A stretch of DNA of 64,000 nt from Arthrobacter sp. AFG20 (GCF_002892795.1 NZ_PJMC01000001.1:62001-126000), one strand, 5' to 3'. Positions 1 through 9,599 are shown, numbered from the stretch's first letter. Made by a program: numbers and translations. The notes: generated by a model not told the origin, from the sequence alone.

Positions 1-798
1 GCGGACAAGAAGCTCTACGCGCTCCGTGACGTCACGGGCACCGTCGAGTCCATCCCGCTGCTTGCGTCCTCCATCATGAGTAAGAAGATCGCCGAGGGCA
101 CGGGCTCGCTGGTGCTGGACGTCAAGGTGGGCAGCGGGGCGTTCATGAAGGACGAGGCCGGGGCACGCGAACTGGCCGAGACCATGGTGGCCCTCGGCAA
201 GGACGCCGGCGTGGAAACCGTGGCACTGCTGACCAACATGGGCACCCCGCTCGGGCTCACCGCGGGCAACGCCATCGAGGTGGAGGAATCCGTTGAGGTC
301 CTCGCCGGCGGCGGCCCGGCCGACGTGGTCGAACTGACAGTGAGACTCGCGGAGGAGATGCTGCGCTGCGCCGGTGTTTCCGACGCCGATCCCGCCGCCG
401 CGCTCAAGGACGGCAGGGCCATGGACGTCTGGAACCGGATGATCGAGGCCCAGGGCGGGGACCCGCGGGCGAAGCTGCCGGTGGCCCGGGAATCTGAAAC
501 CATCCACGCGCCCGCCGACGGAGTCCTCGTGGAGCTCGACGCGTTTGCCGTGGGTGTGGCGGCCTGGCGGCTCGGCGCCGGGAGGGCCCGGAAAGAAGAC
601 GCAGTGCAGGCGGGTGCGGGCGTCCGCATGCACGCCAAGCCAGGCGCAACTGTGCGTGCCGGCGAACCGCTGATGACCCTGCTGACGGACACACCGGAGA
701 AGTTTGCCCGGGCCAAGGAGGCGCTCGACCATGCCGTCACCATCGCCCCCATTGGCTCCAGGCCTGCCCAGCAGCTCATCATCGACCGCATCGCCTGA
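1..798 (+). CDS. deoA: Thymidine phosphorylase, C-terminal part (5' end outside window)
   Basis: The reading frame is open from base 1 and ends at TGA 796-798, giving about 265 residues of a protein that is normally about 430 long, so the N-terminal third is missing. It cleaves thymidine with phosphate to thymine and 2-deoxyribose-1-phosphate in pyrimidine salvage. The visible part has the family signature GTGSLVLDVKVGSGAFMK near residues 33-50 and the C-terminal PYNP domain, with motifs RLGAGRARKED and KPGATVRAGEPL. A pyrimidine-nucleoside phosphorylase of another name would look the same here. It is followed after 2 nt by a DedA gene, so the two are probably co-transcribed. The adenosine deaminase gene downstream fits a nucleoside-salvage neighbourhood. 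Confidence 0.93.
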   Translation, partial: ADKKLYALRDVTGTVESIPLLASSIMSKKIAEGTGSLVLDVKVGSGAFMKDEAGARELAETMVALGKDAGVETVALLTNMGTPLGLTAGNAIEVEESVEVLAGGGPADVVELTVRLAEEMLRCAGVSDADPAAALKDGRAMDVWNRMIEAQGGDPRAKLPVARESETIHAPADGVLVELDAFAVGVAAWRLGAGRARKEDAVQAGAGVRMHAKPGATVRAGEPLMTLLTDTPEKFARAKEALDHAVTIAPIGSRPAQQLIIDRIA

Positions 799-800
799 CC

Positions 801-1418
801 GTGCAGGCCATCAATGACTTCATCCTCGCCGCTGCCGGCCAGCCCTGGGTCCTGTTCGTAGTCCTCGCCTGTTGTGTCATCGACGGCTTCTTCCCGCCCA
901 TTCCCAGCGAATCCGTGGTGGTGGGGCTGGCCGCCGTCGCCGCGACGGCGGACGTTCCCAACCCATGGCTGCTCGCTGCCGTGGCGGGACTCGGCGCCTT
1001 CACGGGCGACAACGCCGCCTACCTCATCGGCCGCGGCGTGGGCACGCAGCGCTGGCGGTGGATGCGCGGCCCGCGGATGCAGCGCGCGTTCCGGTGGGCC
1101 GGGCGGGAGCTGCGCAAGCGACCGGCGTCGCTGATCCTCGTGGCGCGGTTCGTTCCCATCGGCCGGGTGGCAGTCAACCTGACCGCAGGTGCCACCCACT
1201 ATTCGCATCCGCGCTTTATCGGTCTGACTGTGGTTTCCGCCACCCTCTGGGCCTCGTATTCCGTGGCCATCGGGCTGTTCTTCGGCCAGTGGTTCGAGGA
1301 AAACCACCTGCTGGGAGCCGTAATCGCCATTGTTTGCGCCATTGTGCTGGGCATCCTGGTGGACCTCGTCATCAACCGGCTGCGGGGCCGCATTCAGGAT
1401 CCGCTCCAGGAAAGTTGA
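801..1418 (+). CDS. DedA family membrane protein (first of a tandem pair)
   Basis: A 205-residue integral membrane protein of the DedA/SNARE-associated (VTT) family, members of which act in membrane lipid transport and envelope homeostasis. Family marks are FPPIPSES near residues 31-38, GDN at 69-71 and the basic R-F-V-P-I-G-R motif at 116-122, with hydrophobic segments at about 14-30, 55-75, 140-162 and 168-190. GTG at 801 lies 2 nt after the deoA stop, which suggests translational coupling. It is closely similar to the next gene, for example WRWMRGPR against WKWMRRPR, so the pair looks like a local duplication. The substrate cannot be read from the sequence. Confidence 0.88.
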   Translation: MQAINDFILAAAGQPWVLFVVLACCVIDGFFPPIPSESVVVGLAAVAATADVPNPWLLAAVAGLGAFTGDNAAYLIGRGVGTQRWRWMRGPRMQRAFRWAGRELRKRPASLILVARFVPIGRVAVNLTAGATHYSHPRFIGLTVVSATLWASYSVAIGLFFGQWFEENHLLGAVIAIVCAIVLGILVDLVINRLRGRIQDPLQES

Positions 1419-1520
1419 CTTTCCAATCAGGGCGTAGCGGACTATCCTCCGGCCGTGCGACACTAAAGAGCGATTTGCGTCACTTCCTGTCTTGTCATAT
1501 TGCCGAGGAGCAACACCCGC

Positions 1521-2207
1521 GTGGAGTTTATTAATGAGGCCGTGCTCCATGCAGCGGGTCAGTGGTGGATTTATCCCGTTCTGCTGATGTTCTTCTTCGT
1601 TGACGGGTTCGCGATGGTGGTCCCCAGCGAGACGCTGATCGTGGCGCTGGCGGCCTTTTCCCGGCACAGCGGGGAGCCCAACCTGTGGATCCTCGGCCTG
1701 ACTGCCCTGACCGGCGCCATGGCCGGTGACAACATGGCGTACATGCTGGGCCGGAAGATCGGCCTGGAGCGCTGGAAATGGATGCGCCGGCCCAGAGTGC
1801 AGAAAGTTTTCGGGTGGGCGCGCTACGAACTGGAGAAGCGCGGCGCCGTGCTGATCTTCACGGCGCGGTACATCCCGTGGGGGCGCGTGGCGGTGAACTA
1901 CGTGGCCGGCACCACCGGGTTCCCGCACCGCAGGTTCTTCCTGCTGGATGCCCTTGCGTGCTTCACATGGGTGGGTTACTCGATAGGCATCGGCCTCGTC
2001 GCAAGTTCCTTCCCGTGGCTGCACAGCAACCCCCTGCTGGGCGCCGGCATCGCCGTCGTGTTCGCCATCATTCTGGGCATCATCATCGACCACGCCCTCC
2101 GCTGGTGGCACAAGCGGCTCGGCCGCAACGATGCCCACGCTGCCCCGGACGAGAGCCCGGCACCGGAACAGGGCAACGTCCCGGAACAGAGCAGCCGCGT
2201 GGCTTAG
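1521..2207 (+). CDS. DedA family membrane protein (second of a tandem pair)
   Basis: A 228-residue paralogue of the preceding gene. It has the same VTT-domain order: VPSETLIVALAAF, then GDNMAYMLGRKIG, then ARYIPWGRVAVN, and hydrophobic segments to about residue 200. The C-terminal tail is acidic, polar and probably cytoplasmic. I start it at GTG 1521 because GAGGAG at 1505-1510 is spaced 10 nt away. The upstream in-frame TTG at 1500 has no such site and would put that purine tract inside the coding region. About 100 nt separate it from the first DedA gene, so it may have its own promoter. Function is assigned at family level only. Confidence 0.87.
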   Translation: MEFINEAVLHAAGQWWIYPVLLMFFFVDGFAMVVPSETLIVALAAFSRHSGEPNLWILGLTALTGAMAGDNMAYMLGRKIGLERWKWMRRPRVQKVFGWARYELEKRGAVLIFTARYIPWGRVAVNYVAGTTGFPHRRFFLLDALACFTWVGYSIGIGLVASSFPWLHSNPLLGAGIAVVFAIILGIIIDHALRWWHKRLGRNDAHAAPDESPAPEQGNVPEQSSRVA

Positions 2208-2209
2208 CA

Positions 2210-2257
2210 GCGCGCGGATGGGCCGCCTTTCAGGCCGCCCGTCGCCATGCCGCGCGC
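2210..2257 (+). terminator. Possible terminator after the DedA pair
   Basis: GCGCGCGGATGG at 2210-2221 can pair with CCATGCCGCGCGC at 2245-2257, with one bulged G, directly after the second DedA stop codon. The U-tract is weak, so termination is only probable. The adenosine deaminase promoter starts immediately after. Confidence 0.45.
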
Positions 2258-2260
2258 CCG

Positions 2261-2296
2261 TTGGCTTTGCCGCCGGTGCAACCCTAGAGTTGGTAC
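2261..2296 (+). promoter_or_regulatory. Leaderless promoter of add
   Basis: TTGGCT (2261-2266), an 18-nt spacer, and TAGAGT (2285-2290) end exactly 6 nt before the GTG start at 2297. No Shine-Dalgarno sequence precedes the start. This spacing puts transcription at or next to the start codon, as in actinobacterial leaderless genes. Confidence 0.6.
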
Positions 2297-3442
2297 GTGA
2301 CTGAGCCAATCGTTGACGCCGCCCCTGCCCTTGACTTCGACCTGAAGAGCCTCCCCAAGGTATCCCTTCACGACCACCTGGACGGCGGCCTGCGCCCTGC
2401 CACCATCATCGAGCTGGCGGAGGCCGTGGGGCACGCCCTCCCGTCCACAGACCCGACGGCGCTGGGTGAATGGTTCCGCGAATCCGCCGACTCCGGCTCG
2501 CTGGTCCGCTACCTTGAGACGTTCGACCACACGGTCGCCGTCATGCAGACCAAGGAAGGTCTGTTCCGCGTCGCCAAGGAGTTCGTGGAGGATCTGGCGG
2601 ACGACGGCGTGGTGTACGGCGAAGTGCGCTGGGCACCTGAGCAGCACCTCCAGAATGGACTGACTCTGGACGAGGTTGTCGAGGCGGTCCAGGAAGGACT
2701 CGAAGCCGGCGTGGCGGCCGTGGCCGAGACCGGCCGCGAGATCCAGGTGGGCCAGCTCATCACGGCCATGCGGCATGCTGACCGCGGCCAGGAAATCGCT
2801 GAACTCGCCGTTCGGCACCGCGACAAGGGCGCCGTCGGGTTCGACATCGCCGGCGCCGAGGACGGCTTCCTGCCCTCGCGCTTCCGCGACGCCTTCACCT
2901 ACCTGGCCGAGAACAACTTCCCGGCCACAGTGCACGCCGGTGAAGCCGCCGGACTGGACAGCATCCAGTCCGCCCTCGTTGACGGCCGCGCGCTGCGCCT
3001 GGGCCACGGCGTACGCATCGCCGAGGACATCATGGTGGAGTTCGACGAGGACGACGCCGACGACGAGGACAGCGACAACATCGGCCTGGTCACCCTCGGC
3101 AACCTGTCCAGCTGGATCCGCGACCGCGGCATCGCCCTGGAAATCTGCCCGTCCTCCAACCTGCAGACCGGTGCCATTGCAGCCTTCGGTGAGGGCATCG
3201 AAAGCCACCCGCTGGACATGCTGTACCAGCTGGGATTCAACGTCACCATCAACACGGACAACCGCCTCATGAGCGGCGTGACGCTTACCGATGAGTTCGA
3301 GCTCCTGGTGGAGACTTTCGACTACGACCTCGATGACCTGCTGGAACTCACGCTCAACGCGGCCGAGGCATCCTTCCTGCCACTGGAGGAAAAGGAAGCC
3401 CTCGTGGAGTACATCAACGAGGCGTACGGCGACCTTGGCTGA
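2297..3442 (+). CDS. add: Adenosine deaminase
   Basis: A 381-residue cytoplasmic zinc hydrolase that deaminates adenosine or deoxyadenosine to inosine or deoxyinosine in purine salvage. Metal and catalytic residues are visible: H25 and H27 in HDHLDG, H213 and E216 in HAGE, H237 in GHG, and D321 in NTDN. The canonical enzyme usually reads NTDDP at the last site, so the residue after the metal-binding Asp is Asn here. Between GHG and the next core strand there is a very acidic loop (residues 248-261). The gene seems to be transcribed leaderless from its own promoter and overlaps the next gene. With deoA upstream it forms a nucleoside-salvage cluster. Confidence 0.95.
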   Translation: MTEPIVDAAPALDFDLKSLPKVSLHDHLDGGLRPATIIELAEAVGHALPSTDPTALGEWFRESADSGSLVRYLETFDHTVAVMQTKEGLFRVAKEFVEDLADDGVVYGEVRWAPEQHLQNGLTLDEVVEAVQEGLEAGVAAVAETGREIQVGQLITAMRHADRGQEIAELAVRHRDKGAVGFDIAGAEDGFLPSRFRDAFTYLAENNFPATVHAGEAAGLDSIQSALVDGRALRLGHGVRIAEDIMVEFDEDDADDEDSDNIGLVTLGNLSSWIRDRGIALEICPSSNLQTGAIAAFGEGIESHPLDMLYQLGFNVTINTDNRLMSGVTLTDEFELLVETFDYDLDDLLELTLNAAEASFLPLEEKEALVEYINEAYGDLG

Positions 3443-4136
3443 AGCCGTCCGACAGCCCGAACCCGCCAGTGAAACGGAGGAACTGCTGGCGGTGATCGCT
3501 GCCCTCCGTGAGCACTGCCCCTGGATGGGCGCCCTCACCCACGAGTCGCTCGTGGAATACCTGCTGGAGGAGGCCTTCGAAGTTGCCGAGACCATCGAGA
3601 CCGGTGCGGACGAGGCTGAACTGAAAGGCGAGCTGGGCGATGTGCTGCTCCAGGTGGTGCTGCACGCCCGGCTCGCCGAGGAACGAGGCCTGTTCGGCTT
3701 CGGCGACGTGGCGCGCGGCCTCACCGAGAAGATGATCCGCCGCAACCCCCACGTGTTCCGACCGGACGGATCCCTGCAGGACACCTTTCCTGCCACGGTG
3801 GAGGAAATCGTGCTCAAATGGGACGCCGTGAAAAAGGCGGAAAGCCCGCAGCGCAGCACGCCCTTCGAAGGCATCCCGGTGGCCCTGCCCGCGTTGGCCC
3901 AGGCCCAGAAAACCCTTGACCGGGCCCAGCGGGCCGGGCTGCAAGCCCCAGTGATTGAACGAACCCCATTGGTTGAGCTGACCGAATCGATAGACACCGA
4001 AGCCGAACTCGGCGAGCTGCTGCTCGCCGTCGTCCGTTCTGCCCGGAACAGGGGGTTCGACGCCGAACGCGCCCTCCGCGGGGCCGTCCGGCGGTACCAG
4101 AACCGCCACCCGGAGACGTCCGCGCCCGGATCATGA
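3435..4136 (+). CDS. mazG: MazG-type nucleoside triphosphate pyrophosphohydrolase
   Basis: A 233-residue protein with a MazG all-alpha fold. It shows CPWMGALTHESL, the acidic EEAFEVAETIE helix (E-E-x-x-E) and the GELGDVLLQVVLHARLAEE helix that hold the magnesium ions for hydrolysing (d)NTPs to NMP and pyrophosphate, a house-cleaning role. I start it at TTG 3435, which overlaps the add stop by 8 nt. A GTG at 3492 preceded by GGAGG at 3476-3480 is the main alternative and would still keep the whole MazG core. The linker near residues 177-187 (PLVELTESIDT) is encoded by a copy-like stretch of a dispersed repeat. MazG lies just before eno, as in M. tuberculosis Rv1021/Rv1023 (recalled). Confidence 0.9.
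   Translation: MAEAVRQPEPASETEELLAVIAALREHCPWMGALTHESLVEYLLEEAFEVAETIETGADEAELKGELGDVLLQVVLHARLAEERGLFGFGDVARGLTEKMIRRNPHVFRPDGSLQDTFPATVEEIVLKWDAVKKAESPQRSTPFEGIPVALPALAQAQKTLDRAQRAGLQAPVIERTPLVELTESIDTEAELGELLLAVVRSARNRGFDAERALRGAVRRYQNRHPETSAPGS
3969..3990 (+). repeat. GGTTGAGC-type repeat remnant inside mazG
   Basis: TTGGTTGAGCT followed by a CGAA core resembles the intergenic copies at 36630-36652 and 36673-36696. Here it is read in frame as LVELTES in the linker of MazG. Confidence 0.4.
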
Positions 4137-4196
4137 CGTCCGGGTTCTGGATAGGTTTCCGTAACGTGCACCACTCTCGACTACGCTAGTCACTGA

Positions 4197-5537
<1,341 letters not shown>

Positions 5538-5555
5538 TAGCCAAAGAAACAGCTG

Positions 5556-5600
5556 ACCGGTGGCTATGGTGGAAAGACCATAGCCACCGGTTTTGTTTTA
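5556..5600 (+). terminator. Rho-independent terminator of eno
   Basis: ACCGGTGGCTATGGT at 5556-5570 pairs perfectly (15 bp) with 5577-5591 around the loop GGAAAG, and is followed by TTTGTTTTA. This is the clearest intrinsic terminator in the window. Confidence 0.93.
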
Positions 5601-5625
5601 GGCGCCCACACGTTACAGGAGTGTC

Positions 5626-6453
5626 ATGGCTACCCGCCGTCCCAAAGTTCCCAGGGTGACCCCACCAGCACAGCAGTCCTCCGCCGGATCGGCCGGGGGA
5701 GACGTCATCCAGGCGGACTTTGGTGGCCCGCGCTCGGCGCACGCCACCCACGAGTCCGGGACGGGAACGGGACACGAGGCCAAAGCGGCGGGCAGGGCCA
5801 ACGGTGCAGGTGCCAAACCCGGCGCTGGTAGCAGGACTGTCACGGGCTCCACCGGTTCCACCGGTTCCACGGGTTCGAGGACCACAGGCACGGGTGCCAC
5901 GGGCGCCGGTGTGAAGGGCCCAGGTACGAAGGGCCCCGGTGCAGCAGCTGGCGCTGCCCCTAAAGCTGGCGCGGGCACCAAAGCCAGCGCCGGGAAGACA
6001 GGCAGCAGCCGCGGGAAGTCCGGATCGTCTGCCCTCACCGCCGGGGAAGACAACCTCGACCCCGTTCCTGCCAAAGCGTTCTCTGGCCGCATGCTGGCGC
6101 TGGCCGTGGTGATGGTTGCCATCACCATCATGCTGGCCCCCACCGTGAAGATCTTTATCGAAAAGCGGGCGGAAATCGCGGCCCTGGAGTCGGACATCTC
6201 GGACAGCAAGGCGAACCAGGACAACCTCAAACGGCAGGTCTCGCGCTGGCAGGATCCCAACTACGTCAAGCAGCAGGCACGGGACCGCATTAACATGGTT
6301 ATGCCGGGTGAGACCGGCTACTGGGTTTTCGGCAGCGACCTGCCGGCCGGCGCATCAGGCAGCCAGCCCAGTGCATCAGAAACACAAGACCCAGCCGACG
6401 TGCCCTGGGTGGATTCCCTCTGGGAGTCCATCAGGCGCTCGGCAACAGACTAG
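5626..6453 (+). CDS. FtsB/DivIC-like septum formation initiator protein
   Basis: A 275-residue bitopic membrane protein. Residues 1-150 form a low-complexity Gly/Ala/Thr/Lys-rich cytoplasmic region, 156-173 a transmembrane helix, 178-207 a heptad-like coiled coil (IEKRAEIAALESDISDSK), and 208-238 the conserved extracytoplasmic tail (YVKQQARDRINMVMPGETGYW). This is the FtsB/DivIC arrangement; such proteins bridge FtsL and FtsQ in the divisome. ATG 5626 has CAGGAG upstream. The order eno, this gene, DUF501, ppx is conserved in actinobacteria (Rv1023-Rv1026 as recalled). The N-terminal extension is much longer than in E. coli FtsB and contains GST tandem repeats. Confidence 0.88.
   Translation: MATRRPKVPRVTPPAQQSSAGSAGGDVIQADFGGPRSAHATHESGTGTGHEAKAAGRANGAGAKPGAGSRTVTGSTGSTGSTGSRTTGTGATGAGVKGPGTKGPGAAAGAAPKAGAGTKASAGKTGSSRGKSGSSALTAGEDNLDPVPAKAFSGRMLALAVVMVAITIMLAPTVKIFIEKRAEIAALESDISDSKANQDNLKRQVSRWQDPNYVKQQARDRINMVMPGETGYWVFGSDLPAGASGSQPSASETQDPADVPWVDSLWESIRRSATD
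5845..5871 (+). repeat. 9-nt tandem repeat encoding Gly-Ser-Thr
   Basis: Three near-identical 9-nt units (GGTTCCACC type) encode GST three times in the disordered N-terminus of the FtsB-like protein. A second imperfect KGPG repeat follows about 40 nt downstream. The copy number is likely to vary between strains. Confidence 0.75.
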
Positions 6454-6528
6454 GAGCGGCGCCCGCCGCGGGACTGCCTACCGGAATTTCGGTGCAGCCA
6501 GATCCGGGCAGGAAGGACGGCCACGCCA

Positions 6529-7230
6529 GTGGACGACAACACGGCAACCGCCCCCGGTGACTCCAGGCAGCCATCGGCACAGGACCTCGATGTGCTCAGC
6601 CGCCAGCTGGGGAGGCCGGTGCGTGACGTTGTGGAAATCCCGGCGCGCTGCGTCTGCGGGAACCCGCTTGTGGCCGCTACATCCCCGCGGCTCAGCAACG
6701 GAACTCCCTTCCCCACCACCTTCTACCTGACCCACCCCGTCATCACATCGGCGGTCTCCCGCCTTGAGGCGGCCGGTCTCATGAACGACATGAACGACAG
6801 GCTTGCCGCCGACGAGTCCCTGGCAGCCTTCTACCGGGCCGCCCACGAGGCCTACCTGGCCGCCCGCGCGGAAATCGGGGCACGGTCGGGGATCGGCGCC
6901 GTCCCGGAGATCGACGGCGTCTCGGCCGGCGGCATGCCCACCCGCGTCAAGTGCCTGCACGTCCTGGTAGGACATTCGCTGGCCGCCGGGCCGGGGGTGA
7001 ATCCGCTGGGCGACGAAGCCATCGCAGCCATCAGCGAATGGTGGACCGCCGAGCGCTGCTACTGCGAGGGGGCATGGGATACAGCCGGCGAAGCGCCGTC
7101 CAGGGATCTCAGCCGCCACGGCCCACAGGGCCTGCCGGACATCGTCGGCCGGCCGGCGCCCGTCCGCAAATCCACGACTGACAAAGCAGCTGATTCCAAG
7201 ACGGACGCAACAACGGAGGCCGGCGCATGA
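6529..7230 (+). CDS. DUF501 domain-containing protein
   Basis: A 233-residue cytoplasmic protein of the actinobacterial DUF501 family; the biochemical role is not established. Conserved features are LSRQLGRPVRDVVEIPARC, a C41-x-C43 pair, the motif PTRVKCLHVLVGHSLA around C142, and a C177-x-C179 pair. The paired cysteines and the nearby His suggest metal binding, which is my inference. GTG 6529 is preceded by GGAAGGA. The C-terminal 40 residues are polar and of low complexity. Its stop overlaps the ppx start in an ATGA junction, so the two proteins are probably made in a coupled manner. Confidence 0.88.
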   Translation: MDDNTATAPGDSRQPSAQDLDVLSRQLGRPVRDVVEIPARCVCGNPLVAATSPRLSNGTPFPTTFYLTHPVITSAVSRLEAAGLMNDMNDRLAADESLAAFYRAAHEAYLAARAEIGARSGIGAVPEIDGVSAGGMPTRVKCLHVLVGHSLAAGPGVNPLGDEAIAAISEWWTAERCYCEGAWDTAGEAPSRDLSRHGPQGLPDIVGRPAPVRKSTTDKAADSKTDATTEAGA

Positions 7231-8183
7231 CCCGCGTGGCCGCCATCGACTGCGGAACCAACTCCATCCGCCTGCTCATCGCCGATATTGACCGCAGCAA
7301 CGGAACGACGAAGCTCACCGACGTCGTGCGTGAAATGCGTGTGGTGCGGCTCGGCCAGGGCGTTGACGCCACCGGCGAGCTGGCGCCCGAAGCGCTGGAG
7401 CGCACCTTTGCGGCGACGGCCGACTATGCGGCGCTCATCCGGGAGTACCAGGCCCAGAAAGTCCGGTTTGTGGCCACTTCGGCCAGCCGGGACGCCCGGA
7501 ACCGCCAGGTCTTCGTGGACGGCATCCAGAACCTCATCGGGGTGGAGCCCGAGGTGATCACCGGCCGCGAGGAAGCCGCGCTTTCCTTCGCCGGTGCCAG
7601 CAGCGTGCTGCCCATTGCGGCAGAGGACAAGGTGCTGGTGGTGGACCTGGGCGGCGGCAGCACGGAGTTTGTGCTCGGCGACGCCAGCGGCGTGATCGCC
7701 GCTAGGTCCGTGGACATCGGCTGCGTCAGGCTCACCGAACGCCACCTCACATCGGACCCGCCCACGGCTGAGCAGATCGCCGCCGCGGAGGCCGACGTCG
7801 ACGCCGCCATCGCCGAAGCGCGACTGGCCGTTCCGCTGGAACGCAGCACCGCCGTCGTCGGGGTTGCCGGCTCCATCACCACCATCACGGCGCACGCGCT
7901 CAGGCTTCCGGAATACCTGCCGGGGGCCATCCACGGCGCAGAACTGTCCATCTCCGCGGTCCAAGCCGCGGCCACCGATCTGCTGCAGATGACCCGGGCT
8001 CAGCGGGCGGCTCTGCCGTACATGCACCCCGGCCGGGTGGACGTCATCGGCGCCGGCGCGCTGGTCTGGCGGCGCATCCTCACCCGCATGGGTGAGCTGA
8101 GCGGCGGCCGCATAATTACGGCCACCGCCAGTGAGCACGATATTCTTGACGGAATTGCCCTGAGTGCCGAGGCACCGAGTTAA
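7227..8183 (+). CDS. ppx: Exopolyphosphatase / pppGpp phosphatase (Ppx/GppA family)
   Basis: A 318-residue member of the ASKHA ATPase superfamily. Domain I has the phosphate-1 loop AAIDCGTNSIRLLIADI; then come TSASRDARN and GREEAALSFAGA, the phosphate-2 loop VVDLGGGSTEFVLG, and the adenosine-region motif VGVAGSITTITA. It removes terminal phosphates from polyphosphate and possibly the 5' phosphate from pppGpp. It is the short actinobacterial form without the C-terminal HD-like domain of E. coli Ppx. It overlaps DUF501 by 4 nt and lies 18 nt before the subtilase gene. Confidence 0.93.
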   Translation: MTRVAAIDCGTNSIRLLIADIDRSNGTTKLTDVVREMRVVRLGQGVDATGELAPEALERTFAATADYAALIREYQAQKVRFVATSASRDARNRQVFVDGIQNLIGVEPEVITGREEAALSFAGASSVLPIAAEDKVLVVDLGGGSTEFVLGDASGVIAARSVDIGCVRLTERHLTSDPPTAEQIAAAEADVDAAIAEARLAVPLERSTAVVGVAGSITTITAHALRLPEYLPGAIHGAELSISAVQAAATDLLQMTRAQRAALPYMHPGRVDVIGAGALVWRRILTRMGELSGGRIITATASEHDILDGIALSAEAPS

Positions 8184-8201
8184 CCGAGTATTGGATCCTG
8201 A

Positions 8202-9599
8202 ATGACCAGAGCAAGAGCCCGGCTCCGCCGGACGGTCTCGGCCCTTCTGTCCGGGGTGCTTGCCGGTGGCATCGCCGCGTCCGCCGTCGCCACCGCACCC
8301 GCCGCGCAGGCCGATTCCTGGCGGGACAAGGAGTACTGGCTCAAGGAAGCCGGCATCACCAAGGCATGGGAAGTCTCCAAAGGCGCCAACGTGAAGGTCG
8401 CTGTGATCGATAGCGGCGTGGACGGAAGCCATCCTGACCTCAAGGGCGTGCTGGCCGGCGGCCATGACGTCTCCGGTGCCGGCGCCCCCGACGGCGAGAA
8501 GAGCATCGGTGCCAAGCCCGAGCACGGCACCCTCGTGGCCACCATGCTTGCGGGCCGTGGGCACCAGGCGCCGAAGAAGACATCGGCCAGCGCCAAGCCC
8601 TCCCAGAACGCCACTGCAACGGCATCCAAACCCTTGCCCGACGGCATCATGGGTGTGGCGCCCGAGGCCCAGATCCTCTCCGTATCCACCTGGCTGGGAT
8701 CGGAGAATCCCGGCGGCAAGAGCGACCAGGACCAGATCCCGGAGGCTGTGCGCTGGGCTGTGGACAATGGCGCAAAGGTCATTAACATATCGCTGGGCAG
8801 CACGTCGCCGGAGTGGCCGCAAAGCTGGGACGCCGCCTTTCTGTACGCCGAGCAGAAGGACGTGGTCATTGTCGCCGCGGCCGGTAACCGCGTCGGCGGC
8901 AACGTTCAGGTGGGGGCTCCTGCTACCATCCCCGGCGTACTGACCGTCGCGGGCCTGGACCGGACCGGACAGGCGAGCACCGATTCCTCCTCCCAGGGCA
9001 TCAGCATCGGCGTGGCCGCACCGGCGGAGAAGCTTGCCGGCGGACTGCCCGGCGGCAGCTACGCGGAATGGGCCGGCACGTCCGGTGCCACTCCCATCGT
9101 CTCCGGCGTTGCGGCCCTGATCCGCTCCAAGTGGCCGGAGATGAGCGCCAAGCAGGTCATCAACAGGATCGTCTCCACCGCCAAGGACGAGGGGACACCG
9201 GGCAAGGACCCGCTGTACGGCTTCGGGGTCCTCAATGCGGAGGCGGCGCTCAAGGGCGATGTGGCCGAAACGAAGGCCAACCCGCTGGGTTCCATCGCCG
9301 AGTGGATCCGCGTCCACCGGCGCGGGAACTTTGCTACTCCCGCTCCCGAGCCGACGACCGCAGCCCCCGCCCCGCAGGCCACGCTGCCCAAGGCGACGGT
9401 GCCGGTCGCCGTGCCGCCGTCACAGCTGGACAGTGCGCTGCCGGCGGCAGTGGTCATCGGATTCGGCGCGCTCTTCATAGCCATTATTGCGGCTGGCGCC
9501 GTCCAGCTGCGGCGGGCCTACCGGGCCTCGGGCGGGGGAGCGGAGGAGCCGGAAACCGGTGCGGTGACGAGGGTGGATCCGGCAGACCGCCCGAGTTAG
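8202..9599 (+). CDS. Membrane-anchored S8 (subtilisin/mycosin-like) serine protease
   Basis: A 465-residue exported protease. Residues 1-38 are a signal peptide ending near AQA-DS, and the peptidase S8 domain covers about 44-355. The catalytic triad is D70 (VIDSGVDG), H108 (EHGT) and S294 (GTSGATP), with oxyanion N229 in AAAGN. Residues 355-430 are an Ala/Pro-rich stalk, 433-458 a transmembrane helix, followed by a short basic cytoplasmic tail. This resembles ESX mycosins, but no EccB/C/D or WXG100 gene is in the window, so a type VII secretion role is only possible. A low-complexity insert (about 122-148) follows the His region. It is 18 nt downstream of ppx and probably co-transcribed. Confidence 0.92.
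   Translation: MTRARARLRRTVSALLSGVLAGGIAASAVATAPAAQADSWRDKEYWLKEAGITKAWEVSKGANVKVAVIDSGVDGSHPDLKGVLAGGHDVSGAGAPDGEKSIGAKPEHGTLVATMLAGRGHQAPKKTSASAKPSQNATATASKPLPDGIMGVAPEAQILSVSTWLGSENPGGKSDQDQIPEAVRWAVDNGAKVINISLGSTSPEWPQSWDAAFLYAEQKDVVIVAAAGNRVGGNVQVGAPATIPGVLTVAGLDRTGQASTDSSSQGISIGVAAPAEKLAGGLPGGSYAEWAGTSGATPIVSGVAALIRSKWPEMSAKQVINRIVSTAKDEGTPGKDPLYGFGVLNAEAALKGDVAETKANPLGSIAEWIRVHRRGNFATPAPEPTTAAPAPQATLPKATVPVAVPPSQLDSALPAAVVIGFGALFIAIIAAGAVQLRRAYRASGGGAEEPETGAVTRVDPADRPS

Noticed and set aside
15..2309. Very long minus-strand open frame over deoA and the DedA genes
   Set aside because: It is antisense to well-recognised proteins, has a compositionally odd Arg/Ala/His-rich translation and no homologous motif. 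High GC leaves the complementary frame free of stops.
3291..3434. N-terminal extension of MazG from an ATG at 3291
   Set aside because: The extra 48 residues are the out-of-frame reading of the end of add and are Ser/Arg/Trp-rich. TTG 3435 or GTG 3492 fits better.
5845..5960. CRISPR-like short repeats
   Set aside because: The repeats are in-frame Gly-Ser-Thr and Lys-Gly-Pro-Gly codons in a disordered protein region, without spacers.
7059..9317. 752-codon minus-strand frame over ppx and the subtilase
   Set aside because: Antisense shadow; both plus-strand genes have complete catalytic motifs.
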